From a virus: DNA of 34,956 bases. The position numbers were made by a program, and so were the translations under genes. Below the pieces are notes generated by a model that worked only from the letters and a program-made list of their open reading frames with translations, had not been told where the DNA came from and did not search any database. Below are positions 13,993 through 20,930 of this stretch, piece after piece. Location: positions 1 through 34,956 of IMG/VR virus record IMGVR_UViG_3300037882_000287; one strand, written 5' to 3'. Each line of letters starts with the position of its first letter. Position 1 is the stretch's first letter.

Positions 13993-14705
13993 TTGTATCT
14001 TGTGATGCGGCACAGCTAGAGTGGCGCACTGCGGTAGAGTTGAGTGGTGATTTAGTAGGTCTTGACGAGATTAGGAACAAGCTAGATACTCATTCACTTA
14101 ATCAGCAGGCTTTTGCCCTACCATCCCGTCTAATTTCCAAGATCTATCTGTTTCGTACCATCTTTCGTGGCAGTGGCTGGGCCTTTGCTAAAGATCCGGA
14201 CTTCTCTCATGTATCCAGTTCCCCCGAGTTTTGGGAGCGGATTAACGAGAAATTCTACGCAAAGTATCATCAGCTAGATTCCTGCCACAAGCAGTGGGCC
14301 GAGCTTGTTATGCGAGACAAGCCCATCATTGGCCCCTTGGGAAGGGCATGGACGATCAACATTCCCACCAATCCCCACACATGGGCCCGTGAGATTCCAT
14401 GGACAACCCTGACTAATTATCCTGTACAAGGTACTGGCGCTGACATCATGAAGATTGCCCGTATCTCGGCGTACAGGAAGATGAAGCAGCGTAAAATCCA
14501 CGCGGATTTCATAACCACCGTCCACGACTCAATTGTCGTAGACACTCCCAACGAGAATATTCCTGCCGTAGCTCAGACGTTCCACGATGCCTTTGCGGAT
14601 ATTATTCCGAACATCAAACGCCTGTTTGGCTACGAATGGAAGGTTCCCTTAACATGTGAAGTGAAAGCCGGTCCTAATTTAAAGGACTTGACAATGTACC
14701 CTTAA
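13989..14705 (+). CDS. DNA polymerase family A, C-terminal palm/fingers fragment
   Basis: This frame starts at GTG 13989, three codons before motif A (VSCDAAQLEWR, Asp6). It carries motif B (Arg47, Lys51, Phe55, Phe59 with the standard spacing) and motif C (VHDSIVVD, His179-Asp180). The whole catalytic site is therefore here, while proofreading and thumb lie in the fragment encoded at 11789-13611. Phe at the position of T7 Tyr526 should favour dNTPs over dideoxynucleotides. Upstream in this frame there is only one sense codon before a TGA. The two fragments must associate, or be joined by RNA splicing, to give a working enzyme. Confidence 0.85.
   Translation: MIVSCDAAQLEWRTAVELSGDLVGLDEIRNKLDTHSLNQQAFALPSRLISKIYLFRTIFRGSGWAFAKDPDFSHVSSSPEFWERINEKFYAKYHQLDSCHKQWAELVMRDKPIIGPLGRAWTINIPTNPHTWAREIPWTTLTNYPVQGTGADIMKIARISAYRKMKQRKIHADFITTVHDSIVVDTPNENIPAVAQTFHDAFADIIPNIKRLFGYEWKVPLTCEVKAGPNLKDLTMYP
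14350..14360 (+). repeat. Dispersed 11-mer GGACGATCAAC, copy 7
   Basis: Exact copy in the polymerase palm gene, read as W-T-I-N (residues 121-124). It is the last copy seen in the window, about 6 kb after copy 6. Confidence 0.85.
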
Positions 14706-14717
14706 GTGTGGTATACT
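14688..14717 (+). promoter_or_regulatory. Sigma70-type promoter before the ssDNA-binding gene
   Basis: TTGACA (14688-14693), an 18-bp spacer and TATACT (14712-14717), with TGG before the -10, overlap the 3' end of the polymerase gene. The start site should be near 14724. A possible leader hairpin GTATAG/CTATAC (14722-14746) follows. The spacing and TGG match the promoter at 9199. Confidence 0.75.
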
Positions 14718-14785
14718 AGAAGTATAGGGACAAGAAATCTCTATACATTTAACCTATAGGAGTAATTCAAATTAAGATTCAAATT

Positions 14786-15310
14786 TTGTCCGTTCAGTCT
14801 AGCACTCAACAAGGAGCTAAGAAGCCCTATCAGTTGCTTGACGTTGCCTTCAAGAACCTGACTTTTGGTAACAAGGTAGAAGGCAAGAAATTACTGCCCT
14901 TTGGGGCACAGGGAGATACCTTCCAGATCATTGCGTCCGCTGCTAATGGGGATGTATTTGAGATTGAGGTTGTTAAGAATGATAAGGGTTTTAATGATTG
15001 GGTTAAAGCAACCCGCATTACAGAAGGAGCAGAGGTGAGTGAAAGTGGAGAACAAGCAAGCACATCGGGAAATTCAGCGGGAGTATCGCATCCGGCAGCT
15101 CGAAGCAACTATGAGACAGCGGAGGAACGCGCAAACCGCCAAGTCCTTATTGTCCGTCAGTCTAGTCTTACTAACGCTATTAACACTCTTACTGTGGGGA
15201 CTAAGTCTGCGTTGAGTCCTAATGATGTGCTTGCTCTGGCAGATCAATATGTGAACTATGTTCTAAATAGTCCTGCTACTAGTGATGAGCTTCCTGCTGA
15301 GGTCCAATGA
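14786..15310 (+). CDS. Probable single-stranded DNA-binding protein
   Basis: The 174-aa product has an N-terminal beta-rich domain (LLDVAFKNLTFGNKVEGKKLLPFG...GDVFEIEVVKNDKGFNDWVKATRI), a Ser/Gly/Glu linker (about 80-105) and a helical C-terminal segment beginning ERANRQVLIVRQSSLTNAI. I recall this layout from phage proteins annotated as ssDNA-binding, and the polymerase/exonuclease setting fits. It has its own promoter. The start is doubtful: TTG 14786 is the first usual codon, but AGGAG at 14758-14762 is ideally placed for ATT 14771, a rare start that would add five residues. Confidence 0.7.
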   Translation: MSVQSSTQQGAKKPYQLLDVAFKNLTFGNKVEGKKLLPFGAQGDTFQIIASAANGDVFEIEVVKNDKGFNDWVKATRITEGAEVSESGEQASTSGNSAGVSHPAARSNYETAEERANRQVLIVRQSSLTNAINTLTVGTKSALSPNDVLALADQYVNYVLNSPATSDELPAEVQ

Positions 15311-15573
15311 AAATCCCCACCCAATTTGAGTTGGGTGGGATGACTTGGACAGTCAAACAAGTCCCCCACCTAAGCAACCTAGGGGAGTGCGAAAGGGATC
15401 GAGTAGAGATTAAGCTGCGTCAAAATGTTCCCCGACCAGTCAAAGAGTCAGCTTTCTTGCACGAACTGGTACACGCCATTAAATTTACTACTGGCGATGG
15501 CGGTCCCCACGATGAGAAAGAAGTCGATGCCTTTGCTAATTTACTCTATCAGTATATGGTGACTGCCCGGTGA
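15307..15573 (+). CDS. Zincin-type putative metallopeptidase
   Basis: The 88-aa protein contains LHELVHAI, the HExxH zinc site, at about residues 51-58. A downstream Glu/Asp-rich helix (HDEKEVDAFANLL) can supply the third ligand, as in ImmA/IrrE- and SprT-like minimal zincins. The length is short but typical of phage-borne single-domain forms. Host or phage targets are unknown. The start overlaps the previous stop (ATGA), and the stop overlaps the GTG of the exonuclease gene. Confidence 0.75.
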   Translation: MKIPTQFELGGMTWTVKQVPHLSNLGECERDRVEIKLRQNVPRPVKESAFLHELVHAIKFTTGDGGPHDEKEVDAFANLLYQYMVTAR

Positions 15574-16313
15574 CCGTTGCACTCATTGACGCCGACATTG
15601 TAGCTTATCGTTGCGCTGCTAGTGCTAATGAAGAACCCCTCGACATTGCACTAGAGCGCACCGATGCTCTAATTGACAGGATAGGTAATGAGACACGAGC
15701 CAGCTCATTAGAGTGCTATCTGACAGGAGATAATAATTTTAGGAAAGTGGTTAATCCGCAATACAAGGCTAATCGTAAAGATATGGTTAAGCCACGATGG
15801 CTTGAGCAAGTCCGAGAGCATCTGGTTGTGGGATGGGGAGCAGGAGTCTCTGATGGAAATGAAGCGGATGATGAACTGGGTATTAGTCAGTGTACCGGAA
15901 ATGGTGATACGATTATCTGTACAATTGACAAGGATCTATTACAGGTTCCCGGAAGGCATTACAATTTTGTTACTGGGGTTGCTCGCACAGTTAGCCCTGT
16001 AGAAGGTTTGCAAAACCTATACTTCCAAGCAATTATGGGAGATAGTTCTGACAACATTCTGGGGTATGACTTTAAAGCCCGACAGAAAGTACCTAAGTTC
16101 CTTGAGCCTAAGATTTCTGCTTTTCTGGAGCTAACCACGGAGCAGGGCTTATATGACTTTGTGGCAGACATGTATTCAGATACCTGTAGCTGGGACGATA
16201 ATTGGCGTGCCCGACTACACATGAACATGCACTGCCTATATATATGGAGAAAGGTAAATGATAAGTGGCAACCACCAAACGAAAGCGAAAACCAGCCCTT
16301 AAGTCAGGACTAG
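15570..16313 (+). CDS. 5'-3' exonuclease (FEN/T7 gp6-like)
   Basis: The acidic metal-binding residues of the family appear in order: DAD near the N terminus (Asp7, Asp9), GNEADDELG (Glu98, Asp100, Asp101), TIDKDL (Asp120, Asp122) and GDSSDN (Asp158, Asp161). The 247-aa length suits phage exonucleases that remove RNA primers and degrade host DNA. It starts at GTG 15570, overlapping the zincin stop. The last 49 bases overlap the resolvase gene. Confidence 0.88.
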   Translation: MTVALIDADIVAYRCAASANEEPLDIALERTDALIDRIGNETRASSLECYLTGDNNFRKVVNPQYKANRKDMVKPRWLEQVREHLVVGWGAGVSDGNEADDELGISQCTGNGDTIICTIDKDLLQVPGRHYNFVTGVARTVSPVEGLQNLYFQAIMGDSSDNILGYDFKARQKVPKFLEPKISAFLELTTEQGLYDFVADMYSDTCSWDDNWRARLHMNMHCLYIWRKVNDKWQPPNESENQPLSQD

Positions 16314-16642
16314 AAAAAAAGATCTGGGACTTGCTACCCAAAGATGCAGAGTATGAGCCACAGAACCTGCCCTACGTAGTAACCCATCAGTACAGGCCAG
16401 ACTTCCGTATTCGTGAGAATACCTACATCGAAGCTAAGGGACGCTTCCTTAGTGCCGACCGCGCCAAGCATCTGTATATTAAAGAGCAACATCCAGAAGT
16501 TAAGATATACTTCCTGTTCGGAAATGCAGAAAACAAACTAACAAAATCCTCCAAGACGAGCTATGCAGATTGGTGCAACAAGCATGGATTTGAATATGCG
16601 GATTTTTATAGGGAGGGTATTCCTAAGAAATGGTTTAAATGA
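16265..16642 (+). CDS. Endonuclease I-like Holliday junction resolvase
   Basis: The 125-aa protein matches T7 endonuclease I in catalytic spacing: Glu17 (SGLEKKI), Asp46 (YRPDF), then Glu56 and Lys58 (IEAKG). The ten-residue Asp-Glu distance equals that of T7 gp3 (Asp55, Glu65, Lys67). It cuts branched DNA during replication and packaging, and in T7 also host DNA. It starts at GTG 16265, inside the 3' end of the exonuclease frame, with AAAGG upstream. Confidence 0.9.
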   Translation: MATTKRKRKPALKSGLEKKIWDLLPKDAEYEPQNLPYVVTHQYRPDFRIRENTYIEAKGRFLSADRAKHLYIKEQHPEVKIYFLFGNAENKLTKSSKTSYADWCNKHGFEYADFYREGIPKKWFK

Positions 16643-16821
16643 ACATCAATGAATCCGTAGAAACCCCCCAAGGTACTTATAAGTTTGCAGGAGAACTTAC
16701 CGGGGAAGAACTACAGTATGTAGTTAAATTGGGGCTTTCGGTACTTATGTATCACAAAGCACTTCCTGTCGTCAAGAACGACATGAACCTCTCATTAGAT
16801 GGAGTTAATAGTACACAATGA
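16639..16821 (+). CDS. Small conserved-looking phage protein, 60 aa
   Basis: The start overlaps the resolvase stop (ATGA) and the stop overlaps the next ATG. The product begins NESVETPQGTYKFAGELTGEELQYVVKLGLSVLM, a beta hairpin followed by a helix. I know similar short proteins next to phage exonuclease and resolvase genes, without a known function. Confidence 0.65.
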   Translation: MNINESVETPQGTYKFAGELTGEELQYVVKLGLSVLMYHKALPVVKNDMNLSLDGVNSTQ

Positions 16822-17579
16822 GGCATTTAGTCATTCCTGACGTACAGGCCAAAGATGGAGTAAACTTTGATTATCTAGAGAAGATTGGGCATTATATTGT
16901 AGAGAAAAAGCCAGAGAAGATTATCTGTTTAGGCGACTTTGCTGACATGCCCTCTCTATCATCCTATGACGTAGGTAAGAAAGCCTTTGAGGGGCGACGC
17001 TACAAGAAAGATGTACAGGCTAGTGTAGAAGCCATGACCCGCCTTATGCTGCCTTTAGCTATGTACAACGAGAAGGCTGTGCGTAACAAAGAAAAGCAGT
17101 ATCATCCTGAGCTACATTTAACATTAGGTAACCATGAACATCGAATCAATAAAGCTGTTAATAATGATGCTAAGCTTGATGGTGTCCTTAGTGTTTTGGA
17201 TCTTAAGTTGCATGAATTTGGATGGACCACCCACAACTTTCTGGACGTGCTTATCCTTGACGGTGTTGCCTACAGTCATTACTTCGTTAGTGGTCTTCTA
17301 GGAAGGCCAGTAACTACGGCACGAGCCTGCCTCAATAAGAAGCATATGTCCTGTATTCAAGGGCACCAACAGGGCTTGCAGATTGCTACAGACTACAAAG
17401 CAGACGGTAGTCCCCTGACTTGTGTCATTGCTGGTTCGTGCTACGAGCATAATGAAGACTATATGGGACCGCAGGGTAACAAACATTGGCGTGGCTTCCT
17501 TGTCCTACATGAGGTCGAAGATGGACATTTTGATCTTATGCCTGTCTCCCTGAATTACATCAACAAAGTATATGCCTAA
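16818..17579 (+). CDS. Calcineurin-like metallophosphoesterase
   Basis: The 253-aa protein has the blocks of the family: DVQ (Asp8; Gln replaces the more usual His of DxH), GDFAD (39-43), GNHEHR near residue 105, and a later GHQQG in place of GHTH. The changed His positions suggest altered metal binding or substrate choice, although GNHE is intact. Such enzymes in phages remove phosphates from nucleic acid ends, nucleotides or proteins. It overlaps the following phosphatase-like gene by eight bases. Confidence 0.8.
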   Translation: MRHLVIPDVQAKDGVNFDYLEKIGHYIVEKKPEKIICLGDFADMPSLSSYDVGKKAFEGRRYKKDVQASVEAMTRLMLPLAMYNEKAVRNKEKQYHPELHLTLGNHEHRINKAVNNDAKLDGVLSVLDLKLHEFGWTTHNFLDVLILDGVAYSHYFVSGLLGRPVTTARACLNKKHMSCIQGHQQGLQIATDYKADGSPLTCVIAGSCYEHNEDYMGPQGNKHWRGFLVLHEVEDGHFDLMPVSLNYINKVYA

Positions 17580-17976
17580 TAAGACAGACAGCATCTTTCA
17601 GTTATCGGCTCCCTATAACAATTCATATCAGGGGCCCACTCCTCGTATCCTGTTTGTATGTTCAGCAGGATTGTTACGCAGTCCTACTGGGGCCAGCTTA
17701 TATAACATTCTTGGTTATAACACTAGGTCTTGTGGATCTGAGGATTATGCCCTGATCCCTCTTAGTGCTAACTTGATTGAGTGGGCTGAGCTTATTGTGT
17801 TTGTAAACAAGTACAACTATCTTGGAGCACAACAAACATTCAAGAATTTAATCCCAGAATGGAAGTGTCTTGTTCTAGATATTGAGGATGATTACAACTA
17901 TAATGATCCTAAACTTATTCAAGAATTTAGAAAGCATCATGACGCAATCAAACAGCGATTCCCTACATTTCAGTGA
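17572..17976 (+). CDS. Low-molecular-weight tyrosine phosphatase-like protein
   Basis: The P-loop CSAGLLRS (Cys30 to Arg36, Ser37) fits CX5RS, and it follows a beta strand (RILFVC) as in low-molecular-weight protein tyrosine phosphatases. A later acidic stretch (LDIEDDYNYNDP) can supply the general acid. The 134-aa length is slightly short for the family. The natural substrate is unknown; a host phosphoprotein or phospho-arginine is possible. It is coupled to the metallophosphoesterase upstream and to the MazG-like gene downstream (GTGA). Confidence 0.75.
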   Translation: MPNKTDSIFQLSAPYNNSYQGPTPRILFVCSAGLLRSPTGASLYNILGYNTRSCGSEDYALIPLSANLIEWAELIVFVNKYNYLGAQQTFKNLIPEWKCLVLDIEDDYNYNDPKLIQEFRKHHDAIKQRFPTFQ

Positions 17977-18293
17977 ACCTCCACACTCCCTTGATGCCGC
18001 ATATGAACGAGAAGCAATCGAACAAGGACTGGTTGCCCGACGAGACGCATGTTTCCCAGAGAACCGTCCCGAAGGGTATGTTCGGCCAGCCCCGTCCAAC
18101 GACTAATAATAATCCTGCTGTATGGGAAGAAGTAATTAAAGACATGCAGGCTAGGGATTCTTTTGGTAGGCAAAAGTATGGTACACCCCTACAAGCATTC
18201 AATGGTAGGGATGCCCTGCGGGATGCTTATGAAGAGTCCCTCGACCTGTGTGTTTACTTACGGCAGGCTCTCTACGAAAGAGATAAGGCATGA
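17973..18293 (+). CDS. MazG-like nucleotide pyrophosphohydrolase candidate
   Basis: GTG 17973 overlaps the previous stop. The first 50 residues are polar and probably flexible. The C-terminal half is a compact helical domain with WEEVIKDMQARD, RQKYGTPL and DALRDAYEESLDLCVYL, which recall the all-alpha NTP pyrophosphohydrolases found in phages. The usual EExxE metal motif is only partly evident (WEEV and EESLD), so activity is uncertain. It sits just upstream of the ribonucleotide reductase in a nucleotide-metabolism setting. Confidence 0.55.
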   Translation: MNLHTPLMPHMNEKQSNKDWLPDETHVSQRTVPKGMFGQPRPTTNNNPAVWEEVIKDMQARDSFGRQKYGTPLQAFNGRDALRDAYEESLDLCVYLRQALYERDKA

Positions 18294-18448
18294 GCGATGA
18301 TCTACAAGAATTAAAACTACTCATCACACACAATCTAGATATCCTAGAATTCCTAGACATTCTTAACATCTCTTTTGAAGAGCTAGTAGATATTTTGGAA
18401 GACCAAATTGAAGACCAATACGAAGAACTCAAACGTGCCTGTCGATAA
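18290..18448 (+). CDS. Small acidic helical phage protein, 52 aa
   Basis: The ATG overlaps the previous stop (ATGA). The product is acidic and helical: MSDDLQELKLLITH, then ILEFLDILNISFEELVDIL and EDQIEDQYEELKRACR. Short proteins with this pattern of Leu-Ile repeats and an acidic C-terminal helix are common in podovirus early regions. Function unknown. Two coupled short frames follow. Confidence 0.65.
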   Translation: MSDDLQELKLLITHNLDILEFLDILNISFEELVDILEDQIEDQYEELKRACR

Positions 18449-18605
18449 ACAGCAGTACAAAAAGAAGTATCTTCTACGTATGATTGAGGAAACAGAAGCA
18501 GAGAATGAAATTAGAAGCACAAGAAAGTCCTCCTGTCAAGAAGCCATCTCGCAAGTGTCCCAAATGCGGGAACTGGCTGACACGAAGGTATCACCACTCG
18601 ACTAG
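18435..18605 (+). CDS. Hypothetical protein, 56 aa
   Basis: It begins at GTG 18435 (MPVDKQQYKKKYLLRMIEETEAENEIR), which resembles the basic helical start of small podovirus proteins. After about residue 27 the frame loses this character and runs out of frame over the zinc-ribbon gene at 18505. The natural protein may continue into that other frame by a slip, or one of the two frames may be a by-product. No clear ribosome site is visible. Confidence 0.4.
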   Translation: MPVDKQQYKKKYLLRMIEETEAENEIRSTRKSSCQEAISQVSQMRELADTKVSPLD

Positions 18606-18702
18606 CCATCCAGATAAGAATGACAAAATCTGTACGATCTGTGATAGGGGGGATGTTAAACTGAATCCCATTGGACCCAACGCAACGATTAGGAAGTTTT
18701 AA
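18505..18702 (+). CDS. Zinc-ribbon protein, 65 aa
   Basis: The ATG at 18505 gives MKLEAQESPP, then CPKCGNWL (CxxC) and a second pair CTICDRGD, a four-cysteine zinc ribbon with a basic histidine-rich middle. A TTG at 18484 in the same frame is an alternative start. It lies immediately before the ribonucleotide reductase gene. The role could be nucleic acid binding; no family is recognised. It overlaps the 56-aa frame at 18435 in another frame. Confidence 0.6.
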   Translation: MKLEAQESPPVKKPSRKCPKCGNWLTRRYHHSTSHPDKNDKICTICDRGDVKLNPIGPNATIRKF

Positions 18703-18704
18703 TT

Positions 18705-20348
18705 TTGATTCAACAACGATTTAGGAATAGCTTTGCAGAAAACACTTTCCGAAACAAATACGCCCAAGGCCCTAGCGATACGTGGGACTGCCTTGCCGAG
18801 CGTCTGGTTGAAGATGTTTGTGGAAGTCGGGGGGGAGCCAGCCAAGCTCTTATGTCAAAAGAGGATCGGACCGATCTCACAGAGCATATTAAACAAATGC
18901 GATTCCTTCCGGGTGGAAGGTATCTCTATTACGCAGGACGACCTTATAAGGCGTACAACAATTGCTACCTTCTCCGCGCTGAAGAAGACACCCGAGAAGA
19001 ATGGAGCAACGTAACGTGGCGGGCCATGTCCTGCTTGATGACAGGAGGTGGAATTGGAATTGACTACTCAAGACTCAGACCAGCGGGCAAATCTCTTAGC
19101 AGGACTGGAGGTGTGGCTTCCGGCCCACTCCCACTCATGTATGCAATTAATGAAATTGGGAGAAATGTTATGCAAGGGGGATCAAGGCGCAGCGCAATCT
19201 ATGCTTCGCTTAATTGGCAACATGAAGACATCCCTGCATTTCTTACAGCTAAAAATTGGTCAGATCAAATCAAGCAACTGAAGGAACAGGATTTCAATTT
19301 CCCTGCTCCCTTGGACATGACCAACATCAGTGTCAACTATGATGATGCTAGTCTTATTGGGGGATTGACTAATAATCCTGTATTCATGGCGAACTGTAAA
19401 CAAGCCATGATGACGGGGGAACCCGGCTTCAGCTTTAACTTTGGTGATAAACAAAACGAGACTCTTAGAAATGCCTGTACGGAAGTCACGTCAGAAGACG
19501 ACAGCGACGTCTGTAATCTCGGTTCCATTAATCTCGGAGCCATAAAAGACATTGATGAGTTCCGAGATGTCGTTACTCTTGCATCCAAGTTCCTTGTCTG
19601 TGGTACGTTACGGGCTGACTTACCATATAGTAAAGTATACACTGTCCGAGAAAAGAACAGGAGACTTGGCCTAGGCTTAATGGGTATCCATGAATGGCTC
19701 CTACAACGCGGATATAAATACGAGGTAACAGATGAACTCCACAAATGGCTCGAAGTATACCGAGATTACAGTAAATCGGCTGCGGACGAGCACAGTGCTC
19801 GATTCTTTATCTCGCAACCTGTGGCATATCGAGCAATTGCACCGACGGGAACGATTGGAATTCTTGCAGGAACAACTACAGGAATTGAACCGCTGTTCGC
19901 TGTTGCTTACAAACGTCGTTACGTCACTGAAGGAACAAAGTGGAAGTACGAGTTCGTTGTTGACGGAACAGCCCAAGGACTGATTGAAAAGTATGGAGTA
20001 GCTCCGGATAAGATCGAGTCCGCATTAGACTTAGCAGGAGATTATGAACGAAGGATCAAGTTCCAAGCAGATATTCAAGATTACGTTGACATGTCGATAT
20101 CAAGCACAATCAATCTCCCGTCTTGGGGTTCCAAGGGAAATAGTGAGGGAGATGGGGCAAGATTTACTAACACACTTGCCGCATACGCACCCAGACTACG
20201 GGGTTTTACATGCTACCCTGATGGAAGTCGAGGAGGTCAACCCCTAACCCCCATCCCCTATGAAGAGGCTATGAAGCATAGGGGAACCGTGTTTAGCGAG
20301 CACGATATCTGTGATATTAGTGGCAAAGGCGGTAGCTGTGGCGTTTAA
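18705..20348 (+). CDS. nrdJ: Ribonucleotide reductase, probably class II (B12-dependent)
   Basis: The start is TTG 18705, nine bases after AGGAAG. Motifs of the ten-stranded barrel are present: NNCYLL (first redox cysteine), TGGGIGIDYSRLRP, QGGSRRSA, the thiyl-radical and proton-relay motif NACTE, VCNLGSINL (second redox cysteine), APTGTIGILAGTTTGIEP and a C-terminal CDISGKGGSCGV tail that can re-reduce the site. No radical-generating small subunit or glycyl-radical tail is nearby, which points to class II using adenosylcobalamin. At 547 aa it is compact. It reduces ribonucleotides to supply dNTPs for phage replication. Confidence 0.88.
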   Translation: MIQQRFRNSFAENTFRNKYAQGPSDTWDCLAERLVEDVCGSRGGASQALMSKEDRTDLTEHIKQMRFLPGGRYLYYAGRPYKAYNNCYLLRAEEDTREEWSNVTWRAMSCLMTGGGIGIDYSRLRPAGKSLSRTGGVASGPLPLMYAINEIGRNVMQGGSRRSAIYASLNWQHEDIPAFLTAKNWSDQIKQLKEQDFNFPAPLDMTNISVNYDDASLIGGLTNNPVFMANCKQAMMTGEPGFSFNFGDKQNETLRNACTEVTSEDDSDVCNLGSINLGAIKDIDEFRDVVTLASKFLVCGTLRADLPYSKVYTVREKNRRLGLGLMGIHEWLLQRGYKYEVTDELHKWLEVYRDYSKSAADEHSARFFISQPVAYRAIAPTGTIGILAGTTTGIEPLFAVAYKRRYVTEGTKWKYEFVVDGTAQGLIEKYGVAPDKIESALDLAGDYERRIKFQADIQDYVDMSISSTINLPSWGSKGNSEGDGARFTNTLAAYAPRLRGFTCYPDGSRGGQPLTPIPYEEAMKHRGTVFSEHDICDISGKGGSCGV

Positions 20349-20502
20349 CGTAAGCTTTGCACTAATCAGCGGATGTATGCTTGGGTTAGAGTTCCCAAGC
20401 ATCTCTCCCCCAGAGTCCCCAGAAGATGAGGTTCCTTCTTTCGTAGTAGTCTTTGACTTACTAATAATCAGGATGGTAGTGGCTGCTTTCAAAGAAGAGT
20501 AG
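20338..20502 (+). CDS. Small hydrophobic phage protein, 54 aa
   Basis: The frame opens inside the ribonucleotide reductase end. GTG 20338 follows AAAGGCGG by five bases; GTG 20311 and 20320 are alternatives. The product has two hydrophobic patches (AFNVSFALISGCMLGLEF and FVVVFDLLIIRMVV) separated by a Pro/Glu loop. I associate this pattern with tiny podovirus proteins of unknown role. It ends just before the terminator, so it is the last gene of the rightward transcript. Confidence 0.5.
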   Translation: MAFNVSFALISGCMLGLEFPSISPPESPEDEVPSFVVVFDLLIIRMVVAAFKEE

Positions 20503-20516
20503 TCCACAAACAATTA

Positions 20517-20551
20517 AGCCCCCTTGGCTCACGCCTCGGGGGCTTTTTTTT
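20517..20551 (+). terminator. Rho-independent terminator between convergent gene sets
   Basis: AGCCCCC (20517-20523) pairs with GGGGGCT (20538-20544), with an inner GGC/GCC pair around a TCAC loop, and eight T residues follow. On the - strand the same hairpin is followed by TTAATTGTTT, so it may also stop leftward late transcripts weakly. Confidence 0.9.
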
Positions 20552-20564
20552 GGTCTAGATTTTC

Positions 20565-20930
20565 TTACCGTGGTAGTTCCCAATGAGGGCCATCCTTAAA
20601 GGATACCCAGTCACCTCCCCACTTCACGCTAACCCCAACATCAACAGCAGCCTGCTTGATAATCTTAGCTAGCTTGTGGTACAAGGGCCAGTCCCACCTG
20701 ATTTCACTCCCAATAACAGGAGCAATATCTATGGCGTGTCCGGTCAAGTGGCGACTATTCATCGTCCTTGTAGCCCCCTTCTCAAACAACTGAGCCTGTC
20801 GTTCCTTGGTACGTAAGCCCTCGATGACAATAAAATCAAGATCCGTAATCTCGGCAGCCCTACGGACTACCTTAACCAAGTCTTCGTGGACCCCAGTAAG
20901 GTTCTTTTCAGAACGTACATTAAGAATCAT
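20565..20930 (-). CDS. Endolysin, M15 L-alanyl-D-glutamate peptidase type
   Basis: The 121-aa protein has the metal site of the M15 family: SRHLTGHAID (His61, Asp68) and GPHWEL (His116), with a short catalytic domain like the T5 endolysin. It would cleave the peptide stem of peptidoglycan at lysis. There is no signal peptide, so it depends on a holin; candidates are encoded at 30649 and 31047. The ATG follows AGGAGGT and overlaps the stop of the large virion gene, so it is the last gene of the late operon, far from the holins. Confidence 0.9.
   Translation of the reverse strand: MILNVRSEKNLTGVHEDLVKVVRRAAEITDLDFIVIEGLRTKERQAQLFEKGATRTMNSRHLTGHAIDIAPVIGSEIRWDWPLYHKLAKIIKQAAVDVGVSVKWGGDWVSFKDGPHWELPR

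Noticed and set aside
17882-18106. Open frame of 74 codons on the + strand, read as a separate gene
   Set aside because: It crosses the end of the phosphatase gene and the start of the MazG-like gene in a third frame. The two flanking genes already overlap by GTGA and leave no room.
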